NCBI RefSeq assembly: GCF_029961155.1
Contig: NZ_JASBRH010000002.1
Coordinates: 248,001-312,000, forward strand
Direction: 5' to 3'
Source of the DNA: Pontibacterium granulatum
GTDB lineage: Bacteria; Pseudomonadota; Gammaproteobacteria; Pseudomonadales; Balneatricaceae
Length of the DNA: 64,000 nt
Below, one piece after another: positions 56,887 through 64,000 of this stretch; position 1 is the first letter of the stretch; every line of letters starts with the position of its first letter. The notes beneath the pieces were generated by a model, which was given only the letters and a program-made list of their open reading frames with translations, searched no databases and was not told the DNA's origin. The position numbers were made by a program, and so were the translations under genes.

Positions 56887-57720
56887 TTATTGTCTGGTAA
56901 GTTTTCTTGGTTTTGGTGCCCGTTTCGTGCCCAATTGTCTTTGTCTAACCTGTTCTTGAAGTTTTTTGCTCAGGCGCTTTCTGCGCCTCTCTGAGAGTAT
57001 GTTTTTTGTACTGCGTCTCTTCTTTACAACTAATGTGATTGTTTTTCTCTTGTGTAGAGGCTCTTTGGAAGAGCTTGTTTGAGAGAGGGCTTGGACTGTT
57101 GCTGGCGTATGGCTGCTTTCTGGAGATTTTCTTAGGGCTTCGAGTTCGTCCTTTGTTTCTTCGTGCTTCCGATTAAGTAGATTTAAGGTTTCCTGCAGCT
57201 CTTTGTATTTCTGGTTGAGAGTTTCTAGGTCCGATAGAGCTTTCTGATGGTCCTTCAGTGGGATAGCGCCGAGGACTTCGTTCCATCTTTCTCTGTTACG
57301 TATCTCCCGTACCTCAAGCTGTCGTTTCTTTCTTTCCTGTTTCTCCTGCTTATATTGGTCAGTAATCAGAGCCTCAAGCGCTTGATTGCGTGTGCCTCCA
57401 AGCTGTCTGGCTAAGTAGTCTAGTTGCGTATTTACACTCTTGGATAGCACGAAACTGTGTTGTTCTTTATTACGTTTTCTATTCGACTTGCGGTATCGCT
57501 CTTGCCGCCAGGCGGCCCTCATCTTTTCTATTAGCTCTCTGTCTTCAGGAATGTCTCTGACTGTGTTTATAAAACTAACGATTTGAGTGCTTGGTTCTAA
57601 GTGATGGTATTGGTTGCTTAAAAATCCGGGCCATTTTTTGGTTAGGTATTTGTATGTCCACTCACACTGTTGCTGATCGTTGAGGTCAATCCATTGAGTA
57701 ATTTTTTCAGTGTGTGACAT
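56887..57720 (-). CDS. Ribbon-helix-helix/coiled-coil protein, function unknown
   Basis: 277 residues, very basic and charged. Residues about 88-125 (HSFVLSKSVNTQLDYLARQL, RNQALEALITDQY) look like a ribbon-helix-helix unit. A long coiled coil follows (about 125-200: QEKQERKKRQLEVREIRNRER, LNQKYKELQETLNLLNRKHEE; read in parts), then a Lys/Arg-rich tail. It is the first gene after tRNA-Pro and is divergent from a winged-helix gene with a shared operator region. AGGA precedes the ATG. It could be a partition-like or accessory DNA-binding protein; I do not recognise a named family. Confidence 0.7.
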   Translation of the reverse strand: MSHTEKITQWIDLNDQQQCEWTYKYLTKKWPGFLSNQYHHLEPSTQIVSFINTVRDIPEDRELIEKMRAAWRQERYRKSNRKRNKEQHSFVLSKSVNTQLDYLARQLGGTRNQALEALITDQYKQEKQERKKRQLEVREIRNRERWNEVLGAIPLKDHQKALSDLETLNQKYKELQETLNLLNRKHEETKDELEALRKSPESSHTPATVQALSQTSSSKEPLHKRKTITLVVKKRRSTKNILSERRRKRLSKKLQEQVRQRQLGTKRAPKPRKLTRQ

Positions 57721-57776
57721 ATTTCGTCCTACTAAGTCGTTTAGAACTGATTCATCAATAAGATAAATTAAGACAC

Positions 57777-57868
57777 GTTACATGTAACGTTACACGTAAC
57801 GAAAATAAATAGTACTATTTTTAACCCAGGGGTTATCATGAGATAAAAGTTACTTACGTTACATGTTC
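57777..57868. promoter_or_regulatory. Cluster of GTTACATGTAAC operators
   Basis: GTTACATGTAAC (57777-57788, a perfect palindrome) is directly followed by GTTACACGTAAC (57789-57800). A third copy, GTTACATGTTC, is at 57858-57868, next to the ribosome site of the gene at 57881. TAACCC-ag-GGGTTA (about 57822-57835) lies between. This is a divergent control region for the flanking genes. Confidence 0.65.
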
Positions 57869-57880
57869 ATTGGAGAGGAT

Positions 57881-59203
57881 ATGCATATAGCTGTATTGCA
57901 GACGGAGTTGATTGGAGCTAGCCCAGAGATTAGATATTTCTTAGTTGCCTATATTTATCAGTTTGGCGACAGGGTTGTGCATCATACGGTTAAGGAATTA
58001 TCGCTAAAGCTAGGTGTATCTACTCATGTGGTTTCGGACGCAATTAGTTACTTTGAGAAACGAGGATGGTTGGTCCGAGAAAGGAATGTATCAGGCCGTG
58101 GTCGGCCTAGTTTCACTTATGTTCTTAAGAGTCAATGTAGAAGCTCTCTTCAGACTTGTTCTGATGAGATTTCATTGAAGCAGACAGGTGCTATCGCATC
58201 GTTGCTCAAACTGGATTGTTGTTCAGAAAAGATTTCCAAAACGCAGCGCCTAAGCATATCGAATAAATTGTTTCTTGGGGTGTTGCTGGCACATATGGAT
58301 GCATGCGGCGTAGTGAGGTCTCTTGGTCGTTCGGACTTAAGGAGATTAACTGGGATGAGTGATGAGCGATTAAAGTCTCAGCTCAAGAAAATGCTCGCTC
58401 TTGGTTATGTCCGAACTTACGTCGCTGGCGCAACGCATCGTTTGTTGTTTGGGGCCGCCAAGGGCTCTTACTATCTAAATCTACCTAAACTGTACGATGG
58501 GTACTCCACAGCTGGAGTTATAGTGTTTTGTAAGAATACCAATTTCCGAATGGGGGCGGGGGCGTTGTTTAGCGAAATGAATCGGCTTCAGGGAATTGGT
58601 AGGTACAAAGAATGTGAAGAAGGGCTATTGAACCCGGACAGAGTAGTGTTACAGATGGAAGGTAGGGTTTGTTTAGTAGCGAAGGGGGTTGAAAAGCTGT
58701 TCATGTTTTTTAACGAGAAGACCTCATCTCGTTTTCAAATGTATTTTCAGTCCAAGTTGAACGAATATGCATCTGACCTGCTTTCCAGAAGTTGGGGTAA
58801 TTTGCTTTGCGAGACATGGGAGGGGGATAAGTATGTGAAAGATAAAATTGAGAAAGAACTTAAAAATATTTCGCTATCAAATCCTTCTTTTCAAAAAGAT
58901 CCAACAGAAGATCAGTGGAATGAGCTAGCCTCTCTGATCTATCGGTTGTCGCTTCGAATAGCTGTGAAAGTTCGTAAGCTACAGCATGCAAGCACAGAGA
59001 TTCCTATGTGTGAAATGGATCATGTGATTCACCTGTCTCCCTTTCTTCAAGGTGTTTTCACTCTAGTTGTTGAATCACATCCAAAGGAGCTGGAGTCATC
59101 CGCAAAAGAGTGGCGGAAAGTTGGTGTTGATGGAGATGTCATGGTGCGATACGAAAGCGAGGAAAAGGTGCCGAAAGAGCTGCGAGAACTCCTCAAACTA
59201 TGA
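57881..59203 (+). CDS. Winged-helix protein of the integrative element, function unknown
   Basis: About 440 residues. The N-terminus has a winged-helix segment (VVHHTVKELSLKLGVSTHVVSDAISYFEKRGWLVRER; read in parts). A second helix-turn-helix-like stretch lies near residues 150-190 (LRRLTGMSDERLKSQLKKMLALGYVRTY; in parts). The remainder is helical with no recognised domain. The start at 57881 follows GGAGAGG; 57863 is an alternative that would overlap the third operator. The DNA-binding part plus divergent operators suggest a regulator of the element or a replication initiator. The family is not recognised. Confidence 0.7.
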   Translation: MHIAVLQTELIGASPEIRYFLVAYIYQFGDRVVHHTVKELSLKLGVSTHVVSDAISYFEKRGWLVRERNVSGRGRPSFTYVLKSQCRSSLQTCSDEISLKQTGAIASLLKLDCCSEKISKTQRLSISNKLFLGVLLAHMDACGVVRSLGRSDLRRLTGMSDERLKSQLKKMLALGYVRTYVAGATHRLLFGAAKGSYYLNLPKLYDGYSTAGVIVFCKNTNFRMGAGALFSEMNRLQGIGRYKECEEGLLNPDRVVLQMEGRVCLVAKGVEKLFMFFNEKTSSRFQMYFQSKLNEYASDLLSRSWGNLLCETWEGDKYVKDKIEKELKNISLSNPSFQKDPTEDQWNELASLIYRLSLRIAVKVRKLQHASTEIPMCEMDHVIHLSPFLQGVFTLVVESHPKELESSAKEWRKVGVDGDVMVRYESEEKVPKELRELLKL

Positions 59204-59212
59204 AGTGCGACA

Positions 59213-59344
59213 ATGCCCGTCTATGAACTAATTCCAGAGCTGGACTTGGCCCAAAGGGACTGGCATCTAAGGGATGTAGTTCATCAAATTTACGCTGCAA
59301 TGAGGTTCAGAATTGTTGGTTTGGTAGTATTTATTAGGTTTTGA
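59213..59344 (+). CDS. Possible small ORF after the winged-helix gene
   Basis: A 43-codon frame, with ELIPELDLAQRDWHLRDVV then a hydrophobic end (RIVGLVVFIRF). It follows the previous stop by 9 bp. Ribosome site is poor. It may be spurious or a remnant. Confidence 0.25.
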   Translation: MPVYELIPELDLAQRDWHLRDVVHQIYAAMRFRIVGLVVFIRF

Positions 59345-59378
59345 GGGCATGTAGTAAAAAAATATTATCTTTGCCTCT

Positions 59379-59401
59379 CCTATGAATCAAAACATCATAG
59401 G
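59379..59401 (+). promoter_or_regulatory. Hairpin at the ribosome site of the Gp2-like gene
   Basis: CCTATGA (59379-59385) and TCATAGG (59395-59401) form a 7-bp stem that ends directly against AAGGG, 10 bp before the ATG. It could be an operator or a translational control hairpin. Confidence 0.4.
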
Positions 59402-59410
59402 AAGGGTTTC

Positions 59411-60067
59411 ATGAACAGTAATCAACTAGCTAGCTACGGTCCACTAAATAACCACTATCAGTCGAGAATAGAAGAGACAATACAATATGCTCTATCCGAG
59501 TATCCACGAACTTTGGCAATTAGGGTAGATCTGCGGTTGCCTGATCAAGTGGGTTCCTTGTACGGAAGTTCGGATGATCCCCTGATAGCATCTATACGAA
59601 CAGATTCGGCTGTGATTTCAAGATTCTTTGCGTCTCTAAATGCTCAGATCTCAGCGGATGTTCAGCGCAAGATTGTCGAAGGAAAAAGAGCCTACCCATG
59701 TACGTTGAGGTACGTGTGGGTGAGGGAAAAAAATAAACAGCACAAAGATCACTACCATGTAGTGCTGCTGTTGAATAAAGATGCTTACCATACATTGGGT
59801 AGCTACCAATCTTCTGGACCTAACTTGGCTAACCGCATTCGTAAAGCATGGCTTAGTGCTTTAGGCTTGTACCCAGATACGGAGGTTGGTTTTTTTGGGA
59901 GTTTGGTTCATTTTCCTGAAAATCCCTATTACATTCTGAATGTTAATGATCCCGCTCAGTTCAATGAAACGTACAGAAATCTAATATTTCGGACGAGCTA
60001 TTTAGCCAAAAAAGAAACCAAGCATTACGATGACGGAAATCGTTGGTTTGGTTGCAGTCGACGTTAG
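59411..60067 (+). CDS. Inovirus Gp2 / YagK-YfjJ family protein (HUH-like)
   Basis: 218 residues of the YagK/YfjJ C-terminal-domain family, also called inovirus-type Gp2. HYH at residues 114-116 (HKDHYHVVLLLNKDAY) resembles the metal-binding HUH motif of rolling-circle Rep proteins. LAIRVDLRLP, LRYVWVREKN and a C-terminal YLAKKETK are typical. Such proteins are common in phage satellites and integrative elements and probably start element replication. That role is inferred. Confidence 0.8.
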   Translation: MNSNQLASYGPLNNHYQSRIEETIQYALSEYPRTLAIRVDLRLPDQVGSLYGSSDDPLIASIRTDSAVISRFFASLNAQISADVQRKIVEGKRAYPCTLRYVWVREKNKQHKDHYHVVLLLNKDAYHTLGSYQSSGPNLANRIRKAWLSALGLYPDTEVGFFGSLVHFPENPYYILNVNDPAQFNETYRNLIFRTSYLAKKETKHYDDGNRWFGCSRR

Positions 60068-60091
60068 GTCGACTGCATACCCTGTTCCTCC

Positions 60092-60568
60092 TCACAGAAG
60101 CCCTCGTTCAGCAAAAGAAACGCTGTTCTGTCCCACCACGATGTGATCCAGGACGCGGACATCAATCAAGGCCAAAGACTCAACAAGCCGTTGGGTGATT
60201 GATATGTCAGCGCTGGATGGCTCGGCGATACCTGAAGGGTGGTTGTGGGCGAATATGACGGCAGCGGCATTATCCGCCAAAACAGCTTTTACGACTTCTC
60301 TTGGATAAATGCTTGCTGAATCAATCGTGCCAAAAAACAGCTCTTTGAAATCGATAAGTCTGTGCCGGTTGTCTAGTAGCATCACCCCGAAAACCTCGCG
60401 TTCATAATGACTCATTTTGAACTCTAAAAAGGCTTTAGCTTTTTCTGGGGCGCTATAGACGTCTGATTCTATCAGTTGCTGAGCAAGGATCTCAGAGGCT
60501 TTTTCCAGGATCTGGTGCTGAGTTAAAGGGCCGTTGAGGACATAAGTGGTATCTGCAGAGTTGTGCAT
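60092..60568 (-). CDS. RadC-like JAB/MPN domain protein
   Basis: 158 residues, mainly the RadC/JAMM domain: FEFKMSHYEREVFGVMLLDN-like start (LEFKMSHYEREVFGVMLLDN), IYPREVVKAVLADNAAAVIFAHNHPSG (in parts) with His108 and His110, and Ser118 and Asp121 completing the HxHPSG-S-D metal site. It lacks the N-terminal HhH region of chromosomal RadC, as in plasmid and island versions. RadC-like genes are a hallmark of integrative elements, but their activity is unclear. Confidence 0.9.
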   Translation of the reverse strand: MHNSADTTYVLNGPLTQHQILEKASEILAQQLIESDVYSAPEKAKAFLEFKMSHYEREVFGVMLLDNRHRLIDFKELFFGTIDSASIYPREVVKAVLADNAAAVIFAHNHPSGIAEPSSADISITQRLVESLALIDVRVLDHIVVGQNSVSFAERGLL

Positions 60569-60639
60569 AGTTTCTTCTCCAGTGTTTTTGGGTTATGCAC
60601 ATAGGTGATATAGGTTCAAAAAAAAGCTGAATGTAAGAA

Positions 60640-60672
60640 CGGGAGAGCCAGTAGGCTCTCCCGTTTGTTTTT
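60640..60672. terminator. Strong GC-rich hairpin with T-tract
   Basis: CGGGAGAGCC, loop AGTA, GGCTCTCCCG, then TTTGTTTTT on the + strand. It sits between the microprotein pair and radC. The T-tract suits + strand read-through best; on the - strand the following sequence is not T-rich. Confidence 0.6.
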
Positions 60673-60684
60673 CTGCCTTAGTGA

Positions 60685-60777
60685 CTAGAGGTCTTCGGAT
60701 ACTGCCCAGTTGTAACCAGCAACAACACCGATGACAAAGAGCTCTGCAGCAGGTTTAGCGGTTAAAAATGCGAACAT
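60685..60777 (-). CDS. Membrane microprotein B (30 aa)
   Basis: A 30-residue frame, MFAFLTAKPAAELF then VIGVVAGYNWAVSEDL, with one hydrophobic stretch. AAGGAGAAC is spaced 7 nt from the ATG, an ideal ribosome site, and lies inside the end of microprotein A. It overlaps A by 23 bp in another frame. The twin ribosome sites are the main reason to believe both are translated. Function is unknown. Confidence 0.6.
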   Translation of the reverse strand: MFAFLTAKPAAELFVIGVVAGYNWAVSEDL

Positions 60778-60847
60778 TGTCGTTCTCCTTTAGGGAGCAA
60801 TAGATGCCAACACCGGTGATAAAGCCAGCAACGAATACAATTGGCAT
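60755..60847 (-). CDS. Membrane microprotein A (30 aa)
   Basis: A 30-residue frame beginning MPIVFVAGFITGVGIYCSLK, one predicted membrane helix (residues 2-18) with a charged tail. AAGGAGAAC is 6 nt before the ATG. Its last codons hold the ribosome site and start of microprotein B, so translation is probably coupled. It is divergent from alpA. Function is unknown; small hydrophobic pairs like this could be toxins, holin-like or membrane sensors. Confidence 0.6.
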   Translation of the reverse strand: MPIVFVAGFITGVGIYCSLKENDNVRIFNR

Positions 60848-61025
60848 AAGGTTCTCCTTACTTGCGTTTTGAAGTGAATGAGCGTCGGTTATCCACCGAG
60901 CGTTTGGATGGTGCAGGTAGGTAATATCTATCTGAAATTTCGGTGAAACAGCTTTAGGCGTTGGACTCAGAATAATTTATTACTAGCGCCCCGTATCTCA
61001 TGACCTAATTCAAGAGGAACGAGTC

Positions 61026-61214
61026 ATGAGACTGATCAAACTGAAGGAAGTAATGAACACCACAGGGTTGGCACGCTCTACTATCTACAAATACATCTCG
61101 GAGGGGGCTTTTCCAAAGCCAGTTTCGCTGGGAGAACGCGCGGTTGCATGGGTAGAAAGCGAAGTAAGCGACTGGATTCTAGACAAGATCGAGAAGCGTG
61201 ATTTGGCGAGCTAA
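61026..61214 (+). CDS. AlpA-family regulator
   Basis: 62 residues of the AlpA/phage excisionase-like family, with a MerR-like winged helix: LIKLKEVMNTTGLARSTIYKYI, FPKPVSLGERAVAWVESEV (in parts). AlpA proteins activate integrase or excision genes in cryptic elements. AAGAGGAACGAG precedes the ATG. It is divergent from the microproteins and lies upstream of the CARF regulator. Confidence 0.92.
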   Translation: MRLIKLKEVMNTTGLARSTIYKYISEGAFPKPVSLGERAVAWVESEVSDWILDKIEKRDLAS

Positions 61215-61234
61215 GTTGAGCTTATTATCCTGTT

Positions 61235-61262
61235 CCCACCAGCTATGCAGACGGCTGGTGGG
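61235..61262 (+). terminator. Hairpin after alpA
   Basis: CCCACCAGC (61235-61243) pairs with GCTGGTGGG (61254-61262). It is followed by GAGGCTTTGGG rather than a T-tract, so it may be a weak terminator or processing hairpin. Confidence 0.45.
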
Positions 61263-61344
61263 GAGGCTTTGGGTTCGTCGCATAGTCGGATTGATAACTG
61301 TGTGGTAATTTATTTTACAAATCTGCATAAGGATTTGTGGTGAT

Positions 61345-62847
61345 ATGAAGAAGCAGTTGCTCCTCACATGGCTTGGCAAGCACGATCTGGATGCCGAGAG
61401 TAACCAAGAACTCGGTGCCATCGGGTCAATTCTGATGGAAACACCTTTTCCATTTGATGAAGTGCATATCCTGGTCCAGAACTGGAAGGAACAGGCCCAG
61501 CAGTATGAATCTTGGTTGAAGCAGGTACTTCGAAAGCAATCCCGAAATACAAGAATAGTTCTCAAGCCCGTTGAGCTCAGTAGTCCTATTGATTACGAGG
61601 CTATCTATGGGATTGTCCATGAGCAGCTGGCGGCTCTGACGAGTAGTGACTTTAAAGTAACACTGAATCTAACCTCTGGGACGCCAGCGATGACCGCTAT
61701 CTGGGTTTTGCTGGGTAAAGGGGTGTTTGATTGTCAGTTAACTCAAACTTCACGTCAGGACGGTGCTTCAAAAGTTGAGCTTCCTTTTGATGTCTCTGTT
61801 GCCTATCAACAGCACCAGGACGCTAGGCTTGGCTCAATTGCTTCAGCATTGCCCTCCACCAACAGTGAGTTTTCCCACATTCAGGCAAACTCTACTGCAA
61901 TGAAAGAATGTGTCTCTTTGGCACAACGCATTGCTCAGAGGGACATCCCAGCCATCATTCATGGCGAAACTGGTTCTGGTAAAGAGGTTATGGCAAACGC
62001 TATTCATAGCGGTTCGTTGCGGGCTGAAAAGCCATTTGTGGCGGTGAACTGCGGTGCGATTCCCGAAAGTCTCATAGATTCTCACCTGTTTGGTCATAAA
62101 AAAGGTGCTTTTACGGGAGCGGTTGCCGACAGCCAGGGGTACTTTGAGGTGGCGAGCGGCGGCACATTGTTTCTTGATGAAGTTGGGGAGCTCCCCCTGG
62201 ATGCTCAGGCCAAGCTACTTAGAGCGCTGCAGCAACAGGAGATCATGCCTGTAGGTGGTAGTAAACCAGTAAAGGTGGATGTTCGCATTATTGCTGCGAC
62301 GCACCGAAATCTCTTAACGATGATCGACGACGGTTCGTTTCGTGAGGATCTGTTTTACCGGTTGGCAGTGGGAGTGATTAGCTTGCCTCCATTGCGGGAG
62401 CGAAAAGAGGATATTGAGTCCCTTGTTTCGGTATTGATTGATAACCTGAATGATGAAGCGAAGAGTCAGCCGGGATATATAAGTAAGAAAATTTCCAAAG
62501 AGGGAATAGAATTTATCAAATCCCAAAGATGGTCAGGGAATATTCGAGAGCTTTGGAATACGCTAGTTCGAGCGTCCATCTGGAGTGACGGAGAGATATT
62601 AGATGTTGAGCACCTGGAGAGAGCGCTTATCCTGCGGACTAAAAAAGGAGCTCAAGCAGGGCTGGAATTTGATATTGCCAGTGGTATCGATATCAATGAA
62701 GTTTTAGAAAAAACAAAGAGATACGCGATTGAACAAGCACTAAAAATAACTGCTGGCCAAAAAGGAAAAGCTGCTAGACTGATAGGTCTCAGTAATCACC
62801 AGACGCTTTCGAATTGGATGAAACAGTTAGAAATACCTGATCAATAG
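61345..62847 (+). CDS. CARF-domain sigma-54 activator (RtcR-like)
   Basis: 500 residues in three parts. Residues 1-160 are a CARF-like Rossmann domain: [10 protein letters not shown] at the start and NLTSGTPAM at 108-116, the typical ligand loop. Residues about 180-420 are a sigma-54 AAA+ domain: GETGSGKE (207-214, Walker A), GAFTGA (254-259, sigma-54 contact), TLFLDEVGE (274-282, Walker B), and FREDLFYRL. Residues about 455-500 are a Fis-type helix-turn-helix. CARF domains bind cyclic oligonucleotides or, in RtcR, RNA with 2',3'-cyclic phosphate ends. A sigma-54 promoter is visible just downstream, before a restriction gene. It resembles RtcR in plan, but no rtcBA genes are here. Confidence 0.88.
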   Translation: MKKQLLLTWLGKHDLDAESNQELGAIGSILMETPFPFDEVHILVQNWKEQAQQYESWLKQVLRKQSRNTRIVLKPVELSSPIDYEAIYGIVHEQLAALTSSDFKVTLNLTSGTPAMTAIWVLLGKGVFDCQLTQTSRQDGASKVELPFDVSVAYQQHQDARLGSIASALPSTNSEFSHIQANSTAMKECVSLAQRIAQRDIPAIIHGETGSGKEVMANAIHSGSLRAEKPFVAVNCGAIPESLIDSHLFGHKKGAFTGAVADSQGYFEVASGGTLFLDEVGELPLDAQAKLLRALQQQEIMPVGGSKPVKVDVRIIAATHRNLLTMIDDGSFREDLFYRLAVGVISLPPLRERKEDIESLVSVLIDNLNDEAKSQPGYISKKISKEGIEFIKSQRWSGNIRELWNTLVRASIWSDGEILDVEHLERALILRTKKGAQAGLEFDIASGIDINEVLEKTKRYAIEQALKITAGQKGKAARLIGLSNHQTLSNWMKQLEIPDQ

Positions 62848-62866
62848 AAAGCGCATTTCGCTAAAT

Positions 62867-62882
62867 TGGCACGATATCTGAA
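62867..62882 (+). promoter_or_regulatory. Sigma-54 promoter upstream of hsdR
   Basis: TGGCACGATATCTGAA aligns with TGGCACG-N4-TTGCW. The -24 element is perfect (TGGCACG), spacing is correct, and the -12 G is kept, with two mismatches at the -12 side. It lies between the CARF/sigma-54 activator and hsdR, about 30 bp before the hsdR ATG. Confidence 0.65.
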
Positions 62883-62911
62883 GTACAGGAAGTAACTAAA
62901 GGCTACATGAC

Positions 62912-64000
62912 ATGAAGTCCATGAATTTTGAACACCTCCGAAACAATTGGCCAGCACTCGCAGACTTAGGAGCATATGCCGAAACCTATGCCTGCACTGA
63001 TCCACAAAGCGCCCTAGTTAAGCTGCGTTGCTTCGTCGAGAAGCTGGTGGGCGAGATCTACAAAGATCTAAAGCTCCCAATTCAGCCAAACTCCACTTTC
63101 ATGGATCGCTTGAACAACAACGGCTTTACCTCTGTTGTTCCTCGCGTCATTCTCGACAAGCTGCATGCGGTTCGTATCCATGGGAACAAAGCTGCCCATG
63201 AAGGTGATGTTTCTGTATCGACTGCAGTGTGGCTGGTTGAGGAAGCTTACTACCTTGGGTGCTGGTTATTTGTAGCGCAAGGAGAAGGTAGTCGGGAAAC
63301 CTGCCCTGATTATCAGGCTCCGAAGCTTGATTCATCAGGAGGTGCAAAGGCCGAGTTCAAGAAAAAGAACAAAGCGCTCCAGGAGAAATTAGCCAGCCAA
63401 TCGGCTCAGCTGGAAGTTGCGCTTAAAGAGCTGGAGGACGCCAAACATTCTGCACTTGAGGCGCAGCAGCAAGCTGCAAAGCTAAAAGTACAGATTGATG
63501 AAGCCAAAGCTCAGAGGTTTAGTGAGGGCAGCAAGAAAGCGACTCAAACTCTCAACTTTAACGAAGCGGAGACACGTCGTCGCCTAATCGACAGTGAATT
63601 GCGTTTGGCGGGTTGGGATATCGCGGCGGATGGTAGCGATACCGAACAAGTCACGCTAGAGCACGAAGTCGATGGCCAGCCTACGAAGTCTGGTATCGGA
63701 TATTGCGATTATGTTCTCTGGGATGATAACGGCAAACCGTTGGCGGTGGTTGAAGCTAAGCGTGCACGTGAAAATCCAGAGAAGGGGCGGCAACAGGCCA
63801 AGCTATATGCTGATGCGCTGGAGAAGAAACATCAGCAGCGACCAGTGATCTTCTACACCAACGGATACGATATCTGGCTCTGGGATGATGTGCTGGATAC
63901 TGTACCGCGCAAGTTGTACGGCTATTACAGCAAAGACAGTCTGCAGTACCTAATTGGCCAGCGTCAGCTTCGTAAAGAACTCAACAGCACAACTATCGAT
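62912..64000 (+). CDS. hsdR: Type I restriction endonuclease subunit R, 5' part
   Basis: 363 codons are visible before the window ends. Residues about 1-125 are a DUF4145-type helical domain (VRIHGNKAAH at 87-96). A coiled coil runs about 145-205 (KAEFKKKNKALQEKLASQ, KLKVQIDEAKAQR). The HsdR nuclease domain follows with Asp266 in GYCDYVLW and Glu281/Lys283 in AVVEAKRA, a PD-(D/E)xK site. The motor domain should follow beyond 64000. The start is ATG at 62912 (or 62921). It is preceded by a sigma-54 promoter, unusual for restriction genes. A restriction system of another class with the same N-terminus cannot be excluded. Confidence 0.85.
   Translation, partial: MKSMNFEHLRNNWPALADLGAYAETYACTDPQSALVKLRCFVEKLVGEIYKDLKLPIQPNSTFMDRLNNNGFTSVVPRVILDKLHAVRIHGNKAAHEGDVSVSTAVWLVEEAYYLGCWLFVAQGEGSRETCPDYQAPKLDSSGGAKAEFKKKNKALQEKLASQSAQLEVALKELEDAKHSALEAQQQAAKLKVQIDEAKAQRFSEGSKKATQTLNFNEAETRRRLIDSELRLAGWDIAADGSDTEQVTLEHEVDGQPTKSGIGYCDYVLWDDNGKPLAVVEAKRARENPEKGRQQAKLYADALEKKHQQRPVIFYTNGYDIWLWDDVLDTVPRKLYGYYSKDSLQYLIGQRQLRKELNSTTID

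Larger units (their letters stand above)
56848..64000. mobile_element. Integrative element at tRNA-Pro, left part
   Basis: Everything downstream of the tRNA is AT-richer than the core genome. It carries accessory functions: RHH and winged-helix regulators, a Gp2/YagK-YfjJ protein, RadC, AlpA, a CARF-sigma-54 activator and a restriction subunit. No integrase, transposase or second copy of the tRNA end is visible in the window, so the right boundary and the integrase are presumed to lie beyond 64000. The element call is inference from composition, content and position. Confidence 0.65.

Noticed and set aside
56848-64000. CRISPR array or cas genes linked to the CARF protein
   Set aside because: No regularly spaced repeats or Cas motifs were seen in this region; the CARF domain is fused to a sigma-54 activator instead.

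Overview
The window looks like chromosome from a marine gammaproteobacterium, probably near Oceanospirillaceae or Pseudomonadales. This is an inference. It rests on the Pseudomonas-like neighbourhood glutaredoxin - peroxiredoxin - RNase T - MotY - ArgG, on an AraC-type ArgR next to an Aot-type arginine transporter and a giant NAD-glutamate dehydrogenase, and on a sodium-motor MotY. Most of the window is moderately GC-rich and densely coded. From about 56.9 kb onward composition becomes visibly more AT-rich.

Layout. 0-7.4 kb: argD, grxD, a 2-Cys peroxiredoxin, rnt, motY with a sigma-28-type promoter, argG, and a receiver/TPR protein. 7.6-13.7 kb: a tightly overlapping operon for the whole mevalonate route to isopentenyl diphosphate (HMG-CoA reductase, type II IPP isomerase, HMG-CoA synthase, two GHMP kinases, mevalonate-diphosphate decarboxylase), which is uncommon in gammaproteobacteria. 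13.7-19.6 kb: a small membrane protein, DNA polymerase II, an ABC1/UbiB-family protein, a TetR regulator and a CBS-domain protein behind a perfect FNR/Anr box. 20-24.8 kb: the lactate-oxidation operon lutABC with a divergent FadR-type regulator and a LysR regulator. 24.9-31 kb: DUF1338 protein, a solitary arginine succinyltransferase, two Lrp regulators, two transporters and a tautomerase-fold protein.

31-48.7 kb is an arginine catabolic and uptake block. It holds astB, astD, two tandem astA genes and an M20 hydrolase that may stand in for AstE. It continues with the transaminase aruC/astC, the AraC-type activator ArgR, the ABC transporter aotPJQM, and a 1600-residue NAD-glutamate dehydrogenase for the end product glutamate. 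ArgR-like direct-repeat operators are visible upstream of aruC and of the transporter.

49-56.7 kb is the conserved thrS-infC-rpmI-rplT-pheS-pheT-ihfA-merR block. infC appears to start at AUC, and thrS carries a leader hairpin whose loop presents CGU in the anticodon position.

56.77 kb is tRNA-Pro(GGG). Beyond it begins an AT-rich integrative element that runs off the window. It contains a ribbon-helix-helix/coiled-coil protein, a winged-helix protein with GTTACATGTAAC operators, an inovirus Gp2/YagK-YfjJ replication-type protein, a RadC-like protein, two overlapping 30-residue membrane microproteins, AlpA, a CARF-AAA+(sigma-54)-HTH activator, a sigma-54-type promoter, and the start of a DUF4145-HsdR restriction subunit. 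The CARF/sigma-54-controlled restriction module is the most interesting candidate system here. Large nested palindromes of 140-265 bp in several intergenic regions are the other main structure that genes do not explain.
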